Below are positions 27,432-36,244 of a DNA stretch of 64,000 nucleotides, piece by piece. Origin of the DNA: Arthrobacter alpinus (GTDB lineage: Bacteria; Actinomycetota; Actinomycetes; Actinomycetales; Micrococcaceae); assembly GCF_001294625.1 (NCBI RefSeq), contig NZ_CP012677.1:2108001-2172000 (forward strand), given 5' to 3'. Under the pieces are notes generated by a model. The model did no database searches, was not told the origin of the DNA, and saw only the letters and a list, made by a program, of their open reading frames with translations. Each line of letters begins with the position of its first letter. Within the stretch, counting starts at the first letter, position 1. A program made the position numbers and the translations under genes.

Positions 27432-28229
27432 TCACAGCCGCGTATTGAGCGGTTCCAGTGCCAAAAGGAGGGCCAGTTCGAATAAGTTTGCGATTTCTTG
27501 GACCCCGCCCAGGGCGTCCACAGCTTCGCCCTCGCACGACGGCGCCTGCACGTTCTCCCTGTTCAGCCAGACCCCGCGCAGCCCGGCTTGGGAGGAGCCG
27601 ACGGCGTCGAGCATGTAGTTGTCCCCCACGTACAGCGTTTGCGCCGGGTGGGTACCCAGTTGGCGGCAACCTTCCAGGAACACCTGCGGTGCCGGCTTCG
27701 CCGCGTCGAGGGTGTCGATGCCCACCAGTACCTCGATGCGCTGCAGGCCGGCTGTATCCAGCTTGGCGCGCTGGTAGTCGTGGACGTTGTTGCTCACACA
27801 GCCGTATGGGATTCCTGCCTCATCAAGCGTGTCAAGGATGGGCACCACGTCCTCAAAAGCCTTGATGGACAGCGGCTGGGCGGCTTCAAAATCGGCAATC
27901 CAACGTTGCTCGGCAACGTCGTCGAAACCACTGAACCCCAGATGGTCGAAGACGACGCGGGCCCGCAGGCCTCGCTGCTGGGCAAAGCTGAACTCCCCAG
28001 CCACATAGCGGTCGTAATAGTTGTGCGTGTCGGCCATATAGATGGCGGCGAAGGTGTCCCAGTCCTGAGCCGTGTTGGCCGGCAGCAGCTCCCTGCCCGC
28101 CACCTCCATGGCAGCCTGCATGGCGGCGTACAGGTCCACCAAGGTCTCGTCGATGTCAAACAAGACACCCCCGACCCGCCCCAAGGAAAAGGGCGAGTCA
28201 GGGGCTGCTTGCAAAGCGCTGGACGTCAA
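27432..28229 (-). CDS. HAD family hydrolase
   Basis: The 265-residue protein has HAD motif I as GVLFDIDETLVD (DxDxT, nucleophile Asp near residue 25), a cap region, a motif II/III region SNNVHDYQRAKL, and motif IV TLYVGDNYMLDAVGSSQAGL. This fits a small-molecule phosphatase; the substrate is unknown. The start is a TTG located 5 bp after the gltX stop codon, so it is likely co-transcribed with gltX. Confidence 0.85.
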   Translation of the reverse strand: MTSSALQAAPDSPFSLGRVGGVLFDIDETLVDLYAAMQAAMEVAGRELLPANTAQDWDTFAAIYMADTHNYYDRYVAGEFSFAQQRGLRARVVFDHLGFSGFDDVAEQRWIADFEAAQPLSIKAFEDVVPILDTLDEAGIPYGCVSNNVHDYQRAKLDTAGLQRIEVLVGIDTLDAAKPAPQVFLEGCRQLGTHPAQTLYVGDNYMLDAVGSSQAGLRGVWLNRENVQAPSCEGEAVDALGGVQEIANLFELALLLALEPLNTRL

Positions 28230-28234
28230 CTTGA

Positions 28235-29734
28235 TCAGCCGCGGAACGTCTTGAGGCGGGTCAGTGAGGATTCCTTGCCCAGAATCACCATGGACTCAAA
28301 CAGCGGTGGGGAAATGCGCCGCCCCGACAGTGCCGTACGGACGGGGCCGAAGGCCAGGCGCGGCTTCACACCAAGGCCCTCCACCAGGGCCGTCTTCAGG
28401 GCTGCCTGAATGCTCTGCGCGGTCCACTCTTCCAGGGGCTCCAGGGCCGCCAAGGCGGCATCGAGCACCTCGGTCAGGTTTTCTGGCAGCCCCTTGCGCG
28501 CATCGTCGGCGACGTCGACGCCGTCGTCCCTCTTGAACAGGAACGCCAGCATCTGTGGAGCCTCACCCAACAAGGTGATCCGCTCCTGCACCAGCGGGGC
28601 GGACTCGGTGAGGATTTCCTCCTCACGGGCGCTGAGGGTCTCCCCCACGACGCCTTCAGCCTGCAGGTATGGCACCAGGCGGTTGCGGAAGTCGCAGGCC
28701 CCAAGCATGCGCACGTGGGTGCCGTTGATGGCCTCGGCCTTCTTGACGTCAAAGCGTGCCGGGTTGCCTAGGACGTCGTGAATGTCGAAGTGCTCCACAA
28801 GCTGTTCCACGGTGAAGATGTCCTCGTCTGCGGAAAGCGACCAGCCCAGCAGGGACAGGTAGTTCAGCAGGCCCTCGGGGATGAAGCCGCGGTCACGGTG
28901 CAGGAACAGGTTTGACTCGGGATCACGCTTGGAAAGCTTCTTGTTGCCGGCGCCCATGACGTAGGGCAGGTGCCCAAACAAGGGCATGTACTGGGCAACC
29001 CCCACGGCGTACAGGGCCTGGTAGAGAGCCACTTGGCGTGGCGTGGAGGAAAGCAGGTCCTCGCCGCGCAGCACGTGGGTGACACCCATCAAGGCGTCGT
29101 CCACCGGGTTCACCAGCGTGTACAGCGGTGCACCGTTGGGGCGGACCAGCGCGTAGTCCGGAACTGATCCTGCCTTGAAGGTGATCTCGCCCCTGACCAA
29201 ATCCGTGAAGGTGATATCCGCATCCGGCATCCGCAGACGCAGGGCAGGCTGGCGGCCTTCGGCCTTGAATGCGGCAATCTGATCTGCCGAGAGGTCGCGG
29301 TCGAAGTTGTCGTAACCAAGCTTGACGTCCCGGCCGGCCGTCTTGTGACGTGCCTCAACCTCTTCAGGGGAGGAGAACGACTCGTATACGTGGCCACCGG
29401 CAACCAGTTTGGCAATGACGTCCTGGTAGATGTCGTTGCGCTGCGACTGACGGTATGGCTCGTGAGGGCCACCAACCTCAACACCCTCGTCCCAGTCAAT
29501 GCCCAACCACTTCATCGCATCGAGCAGCTGGAGATAGCTTTCCTCACTGTCGCGCTTGGTATCGGTGTCCTCGATGCGGAAAATCATCTTTCCGTTCGTG
29601 TGCCGGGCGTACGCCCAGTTGAACAAGGCCGTGCGGATGAGCCCCACGTGGGGCGTGCCGGTCGGTGAGGGGCAGAACCTTACCCGGACAGGGGTTTCGG
29701 CGGTAACAGTGGGGATCTGGGCTGCAATAGTCAT
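28235..29734 (-). CDS. gltX: Glutamyl-tRNA synthetase
   Basis: GltX is a class I synthetase that charges tRNA-Glu. The HIGH-type motif is in [20 protein letters not shown] and the KMSKS-type motif is KLSKRD. The length (499) is normal for a bacterial enzyme. Genes for tRNA-Glu and tRNA-Gln lie 1-2.5 kb downstream on the same strand. Confidence 0.96.
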   Translation of the reverse strand: MTIAAQIPTVTAETPVRVRFCPSPTGTPHVGLIRTALFNWAYARHTNGKMIFRIEDTDTKRDSEESYLQLLDAMKWLGIDWDEGVEVGGPHEPYRQSQRNDIYQDVIAKLVAGGHVYESFSSPEEVEARHKTAGRDVKLGYDNFDRDLSADQIAAFKAEGRQPALRLRMPDADITFTDLVRGEITFKAGSVPDYALVRPNGAPLYTLVNPVDDALMGVTHVLRGEDLLSSTPRQVALYQALYAVGVAQYMPLFGHLPYVMGAGNKKLSKRDPESNLFLHRDRGFIPEGLLNYLSLLGWSLSADEDIFTVEQLVEHFDIHDVLGNPARFDVKKAEAINGTHVRMLGACDFRNRLVPYLQAEGVVGETLSAREEEILTESAPLVQERITLLGEAPQMLAFLFKRDDGVDVADDARKGLPENLTEVLDAALAALEPLEEWTAQSIQAALKTALVEGLGVKPRLAFGPVRTALSGRRISPPLFESMVILGKESSLTRLKTFRG

Positions 29735-29806
29735 GATGTTTCCAGTTTAGACGCCTTGACCAGATTGCCGGTATCCCGCTGGGGCTCCGCTTGGATGGCG
29801 GCTCCC

Positions 29807-29838
29807 AGCGGTGGCGCGTGCAAGCGGTGGCGCGTGCA
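29807..29838. repeat. Tandem duplication of 16 bp
   Basis: agcggtggcgcgtgca occurs twice head to tail (29807-29822, 29823-29838). Confidence 0.85.
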
Positions 29839-29962
29839 AACTGGCAAGGGGGTCTGAGCCAACAAACGCCACCTTCAACCAGAGCTGCCCCTTTTTCGAG
29901 TTTTAGTCACGTTTACATAACGGCTGACTTAACTGCCAATGCCTCATGTATGTTACTCGTCA

Positions 29963-29983
29963 GTAGCTTAAGTTGTTAGCTAC
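29963..29983. promoter_or_regulatory. Operator-like inverted repeat before the LxxG-repeat gene
   Basis: GTAGCT-N9-AGCTAC is a perfect 6-bp inverted repeat 35 bp before the start codon, just downstream of the likely -10. This position and form suit a repressor site. No regulator gene is adjacent. Confidence 0.5.
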
Positions 29984-30017
29984 ATCACACGCACCCAACT
30001 TTCGTGAGGAACTGCCC

Positions 30018-32189
30018 ATGTCCCGCAGAACCGTAGGCGCACCGTTGCGCAGCTCCACCAAAAACCATTACATCGCACATGCCCTTCTGAGCCTCCTTGT
30101 GTTGGGTTTGATCATGTTCTTCGCCCTGACCACCACCAAAATTGCCAGCGGCGCCTCACAACTCCATGATGGCTCCAAGTTAACCTCCGCCGGTGCCGAC
30201 AAACTCAAGCAGGGCGCCGCGGACCTCGACGCGGGTGCGGCGGCATTGTCGAAGGGTGCGGCCTCAGCGGCCGTAGGCGCCACTGCCGCCGAGAGCGGTG
30301 CCGGAAAACTTTCCACCGGTGCCACCGCCCTGAGCCAAGGCATCCAAGATAAGCTGGCGCCCGGGCTCTTCAGCGCCAACGACGGAGCGCAGGCGCTGAC
30401 CGAGGGTGCCGCCAAGACGGCGAACGACGTCCGGAACAAGCTCGCCCCGGGCGTTTACGCAGCGGCAGACGGTGCCAATCAGTTGGCTGCCGGTGGCACG
30501 GAACTGAATGCAGGCGCAGCAACCATCGCTGACGGAGTGAAGAACCAGCTAGCACCGGGCGTCTTCGCCGCCAACGCTGGGGCCCAGGAACTGTTCGCCG
30601 GATCCAAAGCACTCGAGTCTGGTACTGCCACCGTGGCCGAAGGTGTTGCCACCCAGCTAGCCCCCGGCATCGTGGCCGTGGACAAGGGCGCAGGGGATGC
30701 CGCTGCCGGTGCCAACAGACTTAATGCCGGTGCGCAGCAACTGAAGGCAGGTGCCTCAGCTGCCTCAGCCGGTGCCGCTGCACTGGGTGCCGGGGCCTCG
30801 GCGGCAAACGCAGGAGCCCAGCAAGTTAATGCGGGCTCTCAGGGCTTGGCCGCAGGTGTTGGCCAGCTCTCAGCCGGACTTACTCCGTCTGCAAACGGCG
30901 CGGATCCACAGAACTTGGCCGACGGTGTAAACCAGTTGGCTGCCGGAGCAGCACAACTGGCCGGACACGGTTCCACTCCCGGCGTGGATGCCACCGGCGT
31001 CGCGGCCCTGCGTGAGGGACTGTCCAGCCTGCGGGCCGCCGCACTAGCCACCCCAGGGATCCCTTTGGGTGCCCTGCTAGACCAACTGACAGCGCTGGAG
31101 GCAGGCGCCCAGCAGGCCTCACAAGGTAGCACCCAACTTGTGGCTGGCAGCCAGCAGCTGCAGGGTGGCTTTGGCGTGCTGGGGAAAAAGCTCAATAGCA
31201 CCGATCCAGCCAATCCGGGACTGGTGGCCGGCGCCAACCAGCTCTGGGCCGGAGCCCAGCAGCTTGCCGGTGGCACAATGCAACTATCCGCAGGGCTCAA
31301 CGGAGTGCCCAACGACCCTGCCAACCCGGGACTTGTCGCTGGCAACATGAAGCTTGCCGAGGGCGCCACTGAGGTATCCACCGGAACCAAGCAACTCGCG
31401 GAGGGCACCACGGCATTGTATGCAGGGACCAGGCAGTTGGTGGTGGGCGTCCACGGCCAGCCAAATGATGTTTCCCAGCCCGGTCTGCTCAGCGCTTTGA
31501 AGTCCATAGCAGCCGGATCCAGCGCGCTCTCGGCTGGAACGGGCAAGCTCAGCGGCGGCACCTCAGAAATCGCGACCGGCTTGAGGGGCACGGCAGGCAA
31601 GCCCGGGCTCATTGACGGCGCTGCCTCCCTCGCCACCGGCAGCTCAACGCTTTCAGCGGGCACGAAAAAACTCTCCACGGGCACCCAACAGCTAGTCTTT
31701 GGCATGGATGGCACCCCCGGAGATCCCGAGCGCCCCGGTCTGCTCTATGCCACACGGAACCTGGAATCGGGAACGGCGAAGCTTTCTGCCGGTACGCAGG
31801 CACTCAACGAGGGCGTGGCGGGGACTCCCGCGATCGCCGGGTCCGGCCTGCTGGAAGGCAGCAAGACACTTGCCGAAGGTGCCGGGAAGCTCGCTGAAGG
31901 CAGCACCACCCTGGCAGCCGGAAACGCCAAGCTCGCTGCCGGAGCGTCAGGTCTTTCCACCGGGGCCAGCCGTATGGCGGACGGAGCACAAACACTGGCG
32001 GTGGGCAACAGCCAGGTAGCCGATGGCACCTCGGAGCTGCTCACCGGCGTTTCCGCCGTCACCCCCGCCGGGGCTGTCGCGGCACCGGTGCCCATCCTGG
32101 CAATCATCGGGGCATTGCTGGTGGCCATTGCCATGACGATCATGCTCCGTCGCCGCGCGGCAACGCGACGAGCAGAAAGCGCCAGCTAA
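30018..32189 (+). CDS. LxxG heptad-repeat membrane protein (YhgE/Pip-like repeat region)
   Basis: The 723-residue protein has a membrane segment near residues 20-40 (LLSLLVLGLIMFF) and another near 692-713 (ILAIIGALLVAIAMTIML), each with a basic cytoplasmic flank. Between them are about 640 residues of X-X-X-Leu-X-X-Gly heptads, as in the extracellular region of YhgE/Pip proteins. Two super-repeats are visible: about 36 residues starting QLAPGVF (four copies, the first one heptad shorter) and a longer one with NDPANPGL-type linkers (six copies). The other transport-like membrane segments of YhgE/Pip are missing. The ATG at 30018 has a GAGGA site; an upstream ATG at 29973 is less likely. Function unknown. 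Confidence 0.85.
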   Translation: MSRRTVGAPLRSSTKNHYIAHALLSLLVLGLIMFFALTTTKIASGASQLHDGSKLTSAGADKLKQGAADLDAGAAALSKGAASAAVGATAAESGAGKLSTGATALSQGIQDKLAPGLFSANDGAQALTEGAAKTANDVRNKLAPGVYAAADGANQLAAGGTELNAGAATIADGVKNQLAPGVFAANAGAQELFAGSKALESGTATVAEGVATQLAPGIVAVDKGAGDAAAGANRLNAGAQQLKAGASAASAGAAALGAGASAANAGAQQVNAGSQGLAAGVGQLSAGLTPSANGADPQNLADGVNQLAAGAAQLAGHGSTPGVDATGVAALREGLSSLRAAALATPGIPLGALLDQLTALEAGAQQASQGSTQLVAGSQQLQGGFGVLGKKLNSTDPANPGLVAGANQLWAGAQQLAGGTMQLSAGLNGVPNDPANPGLVAGNMKLAEGATEVSTGTKQLAEGTTALYAGTRQLVVGVHGQPNDVSQPGLLSALKSIAAGSSALSAGTGKLSGGTSEIATGLRGTAGKPGLIDGAASLATGSSTLSAGTKKLSTGTQQLVFGMDGTPGDPERPGLLYATRNLESGTAKLSAGTQALNEGVAGTPAIAGSGLLEGSKTLAEGAGKLAEGSTTLAAGNAKLAAGASGLSTGASRMADGAQTLAVGNSQVADGTSELLTGVSAVTPAGAVAAPVPILAIIGALLVAIAMTIMLRRRAATRRAESAS

Positions 32190-32507
32190 CGGTAGTCAAG
32201 GAAAAACAGCCGCCGCACTTGCTGGCCCGCACCGCCCCACCAGGGGTACGGGCCCGCAGGGGCGGCGGTTGTCTTCACCGGCCACCGCCAGCCCAACCAG
32301 GGCGCCACCGCACAGATCGCCGCCGGCACACTCGGGAAGAAGTATTGGCAGTACATGCCGATCGCCCTGCACGTGGGGATCATGCTCACGTGCCGCCGTC
32401 GTTCCCCACCCACTCCCCCATCAGGTACGTCAGTCTGGGAACCCTGCGGGCGTGGGTGGATTCTTCAAGGACGACGGCGGCACAAAGGTGAGAGAAAAAA
32501 TCGGACG
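32190..32507. other. Non-coding or degenerate region between convergent genes
   Basis: This 318-bp stretch lies between two gene ends. A plus-strand stretch around 32270-32400 reads TGHRQPNQGATAQ followed by KKYWQYMPIALHVGIM, which looks somewhat protein-like but has no start, no ribosome site and no family I recognise. It may be a gene remnant. No terminator with a T-run was found. Confidence 0.35.
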
Positions 32508-33284
32508 CTAGCGCCGAACCACCGGGTTGGAAAGGCGGCCGATGCCCTCGATTTCGATGTCGTAGCGGTCCCCGGCATTGAGCAGGTCCACTCCGGCCGG
32601 GGTGCCGGTCATGATGACATCTCCGGGCAACAAGGTGAAGGCGTGGGAGATGATCGAGACGAGCTCGCGGACGCTGCGCACCATCTGGTTGGAGCTGCCG
32701 TCCTGACGGAGATCGCCGTTGAGCCAGCCCTTGATGGTGACGTCGTCGGGGTCCAGCTCGGTTTCGATCCACGGACCCAGTGGCGCGGAGGTGTCAAATC
32801 CCTTGGCGCGGGCCCACTGGCCATCACCCTTTTGGACGTCGCGGGCGGTGAGGTCGTTGCCGCAGGTGTAACCGAAGATGACCTCGTCCACGCGCGACTC
32901 CGGGACGTCCTTGCAGATGCGGCCGATGACCACGCACAGTTCGGCCTCGTAGGAGACCTCCTCGGAGAAATCGGGCAGCACGATGGGCTCGTTCGGGCCG
33001 ATGACGGAGGTGTTGGGTTTCAGGAACAGCAGCGGGCTTTCGGGGACCTCGTTGCCCAGTTCACGGGCGTGTTCGGCAAAGTTGCGCCCCACACCGATGA
33101 CCTTGGAGCGCGGGATGATCGGGGCCACAAGGCGCACATCCTCCAGCGGGTACTTGATGGTGGTGGGCTCCACGCCGTTGAAGAACGGGTCGCCCTTAAT
33201 GACAGTGACAACTTCACTGCCGGTCTCCCCTTCCACAATGCCGTACATCGGGTCATTATCTACAACAAAACGGGCTATACGCAT
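32508..33284 (-). CDS. Fumarylacetoacetate hydrolase (FAH) family protein
   Basis: This 258-residue protein has the C-terminal FAH fold: metal-binding EVSYEAELCVVIGR, GYTCGNDLTARDVQ and PGDVIMTGTPAGVD. Members hydrolyse or decarboxylate small beta-diketo acids (for example 5-carboxymethyl-2-hydroxymuconate isomerase/decarboxylase or acylpyruvate hydrolase); the substrate is not readable. The ATG at 33284 gives the typical start MRIARFV. The frame is open further upstream, but that sequence overlaps the transporter gene and is not protein-like. Confidence 0.9.
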   Translation of the reverse strand: MRIARFVVDNDPMYGIVEGETGSEVVTVIKGDPFFNGVEPTTIKYPLEDVRLVAPIIPRSKVIGVGRNFAEHARELGNEVPESPLLFLKPNTSVIGPNEPIVLPDFSEEVSYEAELCVVIGRICKDVPESRVDEVIFGYTCGNDLTARDVQKGDGQWARAKGFDTSAPLGPWIETELDPDDVTIKGWLNGDLRQDGSSNQMVRSVRELVSIISHAFTLLPGDVIMTGTPAGVDLLNAGDRYDIEIEGIGRLSNPVVRR

Positions 33285-33322
33285 GGGACCGAGTCTAGCC
33301 GGAATATCGCTCGGTCCAGCAG

Positions 33323-34156
33323 TTACCCGGCAGGCCTGCCCTTGGCAGCAGCCTCTTTTCGCTTCTCCTTGACGAGGTCCTTGGTGCGCACCAGGCGCAG
33401 CGCCGTGACCAGCAGCACTCCCCCGGCAACATTGAACAGTACCGTGTACCAAAACCAGTTCAGCCAGTTCAAGTAGCCGAAGGGCGCCCCTGCCTGGATC
33501 GCACCAAAAATCAGTAGCGAATCCAGCACCGAGTGAAACAGCGGCAGGCCGGCCAGCAGGAACGCCCCGCCTATGGCCGCGACAATCTTGGCCGGCATGG
33601 ACTCCGTGCCGTGCTGCATGCGTGTCATGAGCGTGATGGTGCTGCCACCGAGGATGCCCAACACTGCCGTCTGCAAGGACAACGGCGCCAAGGCAAAGTG
33701 GGCTGCGGATTCGACCACGGTGTCGCGCCATTCGGGGAACGCCTGCATGACCAGCCACATGATGACCCAGCCACCGGCAAGGTTGGCCGCCAGCGTTCCG
33801 CCCCACAATTTCAGCAGTTGCCCCACCCGGGCCTCCTTGGCAGCGACGGCGGCGAGGGGAACCAGAAAGCCTTCCGTGAACAATTCGCTCTTGGCCAACA
33901 GCAGGGCTATGAAACCAATGCTGAAGGCCAGCCCCGCCAATAGCTGATTTCCCGTGGCATATTCCACGGCGAGGTAGGCCATGACCCCCAAGCCCACCTC
34001 CATCCCACCAAACACGCCGGTGACAAGCACCGAAGGCCAGGAACGGTGTAACCGCTGCGCCCCCTCGTCCACAATGAGGTCGAAGGATGTTTCCAGCTCT
34101 TCTTCCACGGGGGCGTCGTTCGCACCGAGCTCTCGCCTACGTTGGTCATCGTCCAT
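33323..34156 (-). CDS. Formate/nitrite transporter (FNT) family protein, YfdC-like
   Basis: This 277-residue protein starts with an acidic cytoplasmic segment and then has six hydrophobic helices, including SVLVTGVFGGMEVGLGVMAY, SIGFIALLLAKSELFTEGFL and GGTLAANLAGGWVIMW, which correspond to FNT pore helices and the broken-helix regions. YfdC-type members have unknown substrates. The ATG at 34156 follows GGAGG with seven-base spacing and is preferred over 34207. The C-terminus is basic (KEKRKEAAAKGR). Confidence 0.85.
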   Translation of the reverse strand: MDDDQRRRELGANDAPVEEELETSFDLIVDEGAQRLHRSWPSVLVTGVFGGMEVGLGVMAYLAVEYATGNQLLAGLAFSIGFIALLLAKSELFTEGFLVPLAAVAAKEARVGQLLKLWGGTLAANLAGGWVIMWLVMQAFPEWRDTVVESAAHFALAPLSLQTAVLGILGGSTITLMTRMQHGTESMPAKIVAAIGGAFLLAGLPLFHSVLDSLLIFGAIQAGAPFGYLNWLNWFWYTVLFNVAGGVLLVTALRLVRTKDLVKEKRKEAAAKGRPAG

Positions 34157-34341
34157 AGTCTTTCCTCCCAGCGCCTGTGCGGTGATCGGTGGGTCAGCTG
34201 CCGTCATCGCTTTTCACTGCATAATATGCCAGGTGAGACTGCTTACGTGCACTGTGAAAAATCTCTGCGATGCGCCGCCGGCCGGCATCCTGCCCTTATC
34301 TGATTGGACAAACCCCCAGGGTTCTCTGACACGATCAAGGG

Positions 34342-35433
34342 ATGGAACAACTCGAACTAGCGATCAGACCAGTTTTAGCGATTCTGGCCGCCATCGCCTT
34401 TGCCCTGCTGGCGACATACGTGCTGCGCCTGGTCACCAATCACGCCTTCCGTAAGATTACGGACTTCAAACGCCGCTCCGCGCCAGCCAAGGCTCCGGTT
34501 TTCGTGGTCCTTCTCACGGTGGGATTGCGGATCGCGCTCGCCTCCACCGTGTCCGGACAACCATGGTTCGCTGCCGTTGATTTCATTTTGGTGGCGGCCT
34601 TCATCGCGGCCTTGTGCTGGCTGTTCCTGGCGGCCCTGTCAGTGGCCGAACGCATTCTCCTGCGCCAATTCAGCGGGCGCGTCACCGACAGCAGGCGCCG
34701 CCGCCGGCTCACCACGCAAGTCACCCTCGGACGGCGGGTCATTAGCGCGCTGGTGATCACCTTGGCCGTGGCCGGTCTGCTGCTGACTATTCCTGAAGTC
34801 AGGGCACTAGGAACAGGGATTCTGGCCTCGGCCGGACTAATCTCCATCGTCGCCGGTCTCGCCGTTCAGAGCTCCCTGGCCAATGTTTTTGCCGGCGTAC
34901 AGCTGGCGTTCACTGATGCACTCCGAATTGATGACGTGGTGGTCGTGGAAGGCCTGTGGGGACAGGTGGATGAGATCACCATGACCTATGTGGTGGTGCG
35001 GGTGTGGGACGAACGGATGCTGATCCTGCCTTCCACGTACTTCACCACCACCCCCTTTGAAAACTGGACCCGCAACAACCCTAAAATCAAGGGCAGCGTG
35101 GAGCTCGACCTTGACTGGAACACACCGGTATCCGATCTGCGCACTCACCTGGAAAGGCTCCTGGCTTCCACACCCTTATGGGATGGACGCACCGGAAACT
35201 TGGCAGTGACCGACGCCGTTGGCAGCCTGGTCCGGATCAGGGTTGTTGTCAGTGCCGCCGACAGTGACGATCTCTGGGACTTGCGCTGCTTGGTCAGGGA
35301 ATCCATGGTGGGATTCATCCAACGGACCCACCCGTCCTCGCTGCCGCGCCAGCGCTGGGAAATGATACCCGAGGTCGAGGATCGGACTACGGAGCCAGCC
35401 GATCCCAACGGCGCAGGAGCCAATCCACGCTGA
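34342..35433 (+). CDS. MscS-type mechanosensitive ion channel family protein
   Basis: This 363-residue protein has four N-terminal membrane segments (for example LAILAAIAFALLATYVL and VISALVITLAVAGLLLTI), then the pore-lining helix GTGILASAGLISIVAGLAVQ and the MscS beta domain IDDVVVVEGLWGQVDEI and LPSTYFTTTPFENWTR. Such channels release solutes on hypo-osmotic shock. It is divergent from the FNT gene. Confidence 0.93.
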   Translation: MEQLELAIRPVLAILAAIAFALLATYVLRLVTNHAFRKITDFKRRSAPAKAPVFVVLLTVGLRIALASTVSGQPWFAAVDFILVAAFIAALCWLFLAALSVAERILLRQFSGRVTDSRRRRRLTTQVTLGRRVISALVITLAVAGLLLTIPEVRALGTGILASAGLISIVAGLAVQSSLANVFAGVQLAFTDALRIDDVVVVEGLWGQVDEITMTYVVVRVWDERMLILPSTYFTTTPFENWTRNNPKIKGSVELDLDWNTPVSDLRTHLERLLASTPLWDGRTGNLAVTDAVGSLVRIRVVVSAADSDDLWDLRCLVRESMVGFIQRTHPSSLPRQRWEMIPEVEDRTTEPADPNGAGANPR

Positions 35434-35567
35434 CAAGGCCTGGGCACCTAGGCATGGGCACGAGCCCAGCCTTATCCACGTCCTTGTGAACTATCTCCGC
35501 AAGCCAGCCAGCTCCACGCTGCGCAGGTATTGCGCACGTGTGGATCTGCTTCCCGGGCAGGTCTGGG

Positions 35568-35990
35568 CTAATCACACCCAGCATGACCCGCACCTGCGCT
35601 GGCACTGACTTGCGGATGCTCCCGGCCGTGATGAGAAAAGGGCGGAACCGGCGGGTAGTTAGCCGGAGGGCCGAATTGAGCGTTGGGCTGGGCACCGCCT
35701 TGTAGGCGGACCAGTTCGGCCGTGTTCTTGGCCGTGCGGATTGTGGCAATCAACGATTCAACTCCCACCCGCGCCAACACTAGGTAAAACAGGCCAACGG
35801 GCGGGCCCACAATGACCATGATGAACAGGCCAAACCCGGTACTGCTATAGAAGGCGACAATGACGGAGATCAGGTAGAAAATCCCGATGGCCACCATGAG
35901 CAGAATATAGACAATCCAGGCGATGCTAGGAGCCACAAACGTCGTGAACGATAGATCAAAGAGTGCTTTCAATTTTCCCCCGACAGTCAA
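35568..35990 (-). CDS. DUF4282 family membrane protein
   Basis: The N-terminal KALFDLSFTTFVAPSIAWIV and two membrane segments (IVYILLMVAIGIFYLISVIV; LFIMVIVGPPVGLFYLVLA) match DUF4282. The tail is Pro- and Gln-rich (PPANYPPVPPFSHHG). The start is uncertain: a TTG at 35990 has no ribosome site, and a TTG at 35972 has GGGGGA close by and gives the family's usual beginning. The role is unknown. Confidence 0.75.
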   Translation of the reverse strand: MTVGGKLKALFDLSFTTFVAPSIAWIVYILLMVAIGIFYLISVIVAFYSSTGFGLFIMVIVGPPVGLFYLVLARVGVESLIATIRTAKNTAELVRLQGGAQPNAQFGPPANYPPVPPFSHHGREHPQVSASAGAGHAGCD

Positions 35991-36244
35991 TGCAAATAAT
36001 GAACGCTTGAAGCCCCACCACAGTTAGGCAGCTGTTCCTCATGCAATGACGGAACAATAGGAAATGTCAGCTCCGCTGCTCTTTGGTAGCCAGCCGCAAA
36101 GGCGGGCGGCGCACCTAGGCGGCCACCCACCATCGTGCTTAAGCACAAATGCGCCCGTCCCCCATCAATGAGCTCGGTGTACGGGGCGCATTAATGGGGA
36201 ACGGGCGCAAACATGGCTGGTCGCCGCGGTAGCACCGGCAGGGG
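35991..36244. other. Intergenic region downstream of ilvE
   Basis: About 250 bp between the DUF4282 gene and the ilvE stop, both on the minus strand. It contains the hairpin at 36150-36209 and probably the DUF4282 promoter. No gene is visible. Confidence 0.4.
36150..36209 (-). terminator. Long-loop hairpin after ilvE, possible terminator
   Basis: Arms at 36150-36165 and 36194-36209 (16 nt, one mismatch, core tgcgcccgt / acgggcgca) surround a 28-nt loop, 36 bp after the ilvE stop. There is no clear T-run, so a terminator is possible, not certain. Confidence 0.45.

Larger units (their letters stand above)
29735..30017. other. Divergent intergenic region, gltX / LxxG-repeat protein
   Basis: This 283-bp region contains promoters for both genes, a 16-bp tandem duplication (29807-29838), and an operator-like inverted repeat (29963-29983). 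For the plus-strand gene, CTGACTT and TATGTT near 29926-29956 could be -35/-10 elements, with low confidence. No small gene is visible. Confidence 0.45.

Noticed and set aside
30018-32189. Adhesin or phage tail-fibre gene
   Set aside because: No sorting signal, no phage genes nearby, and the heptads match the YhgE/Pip repeat type.
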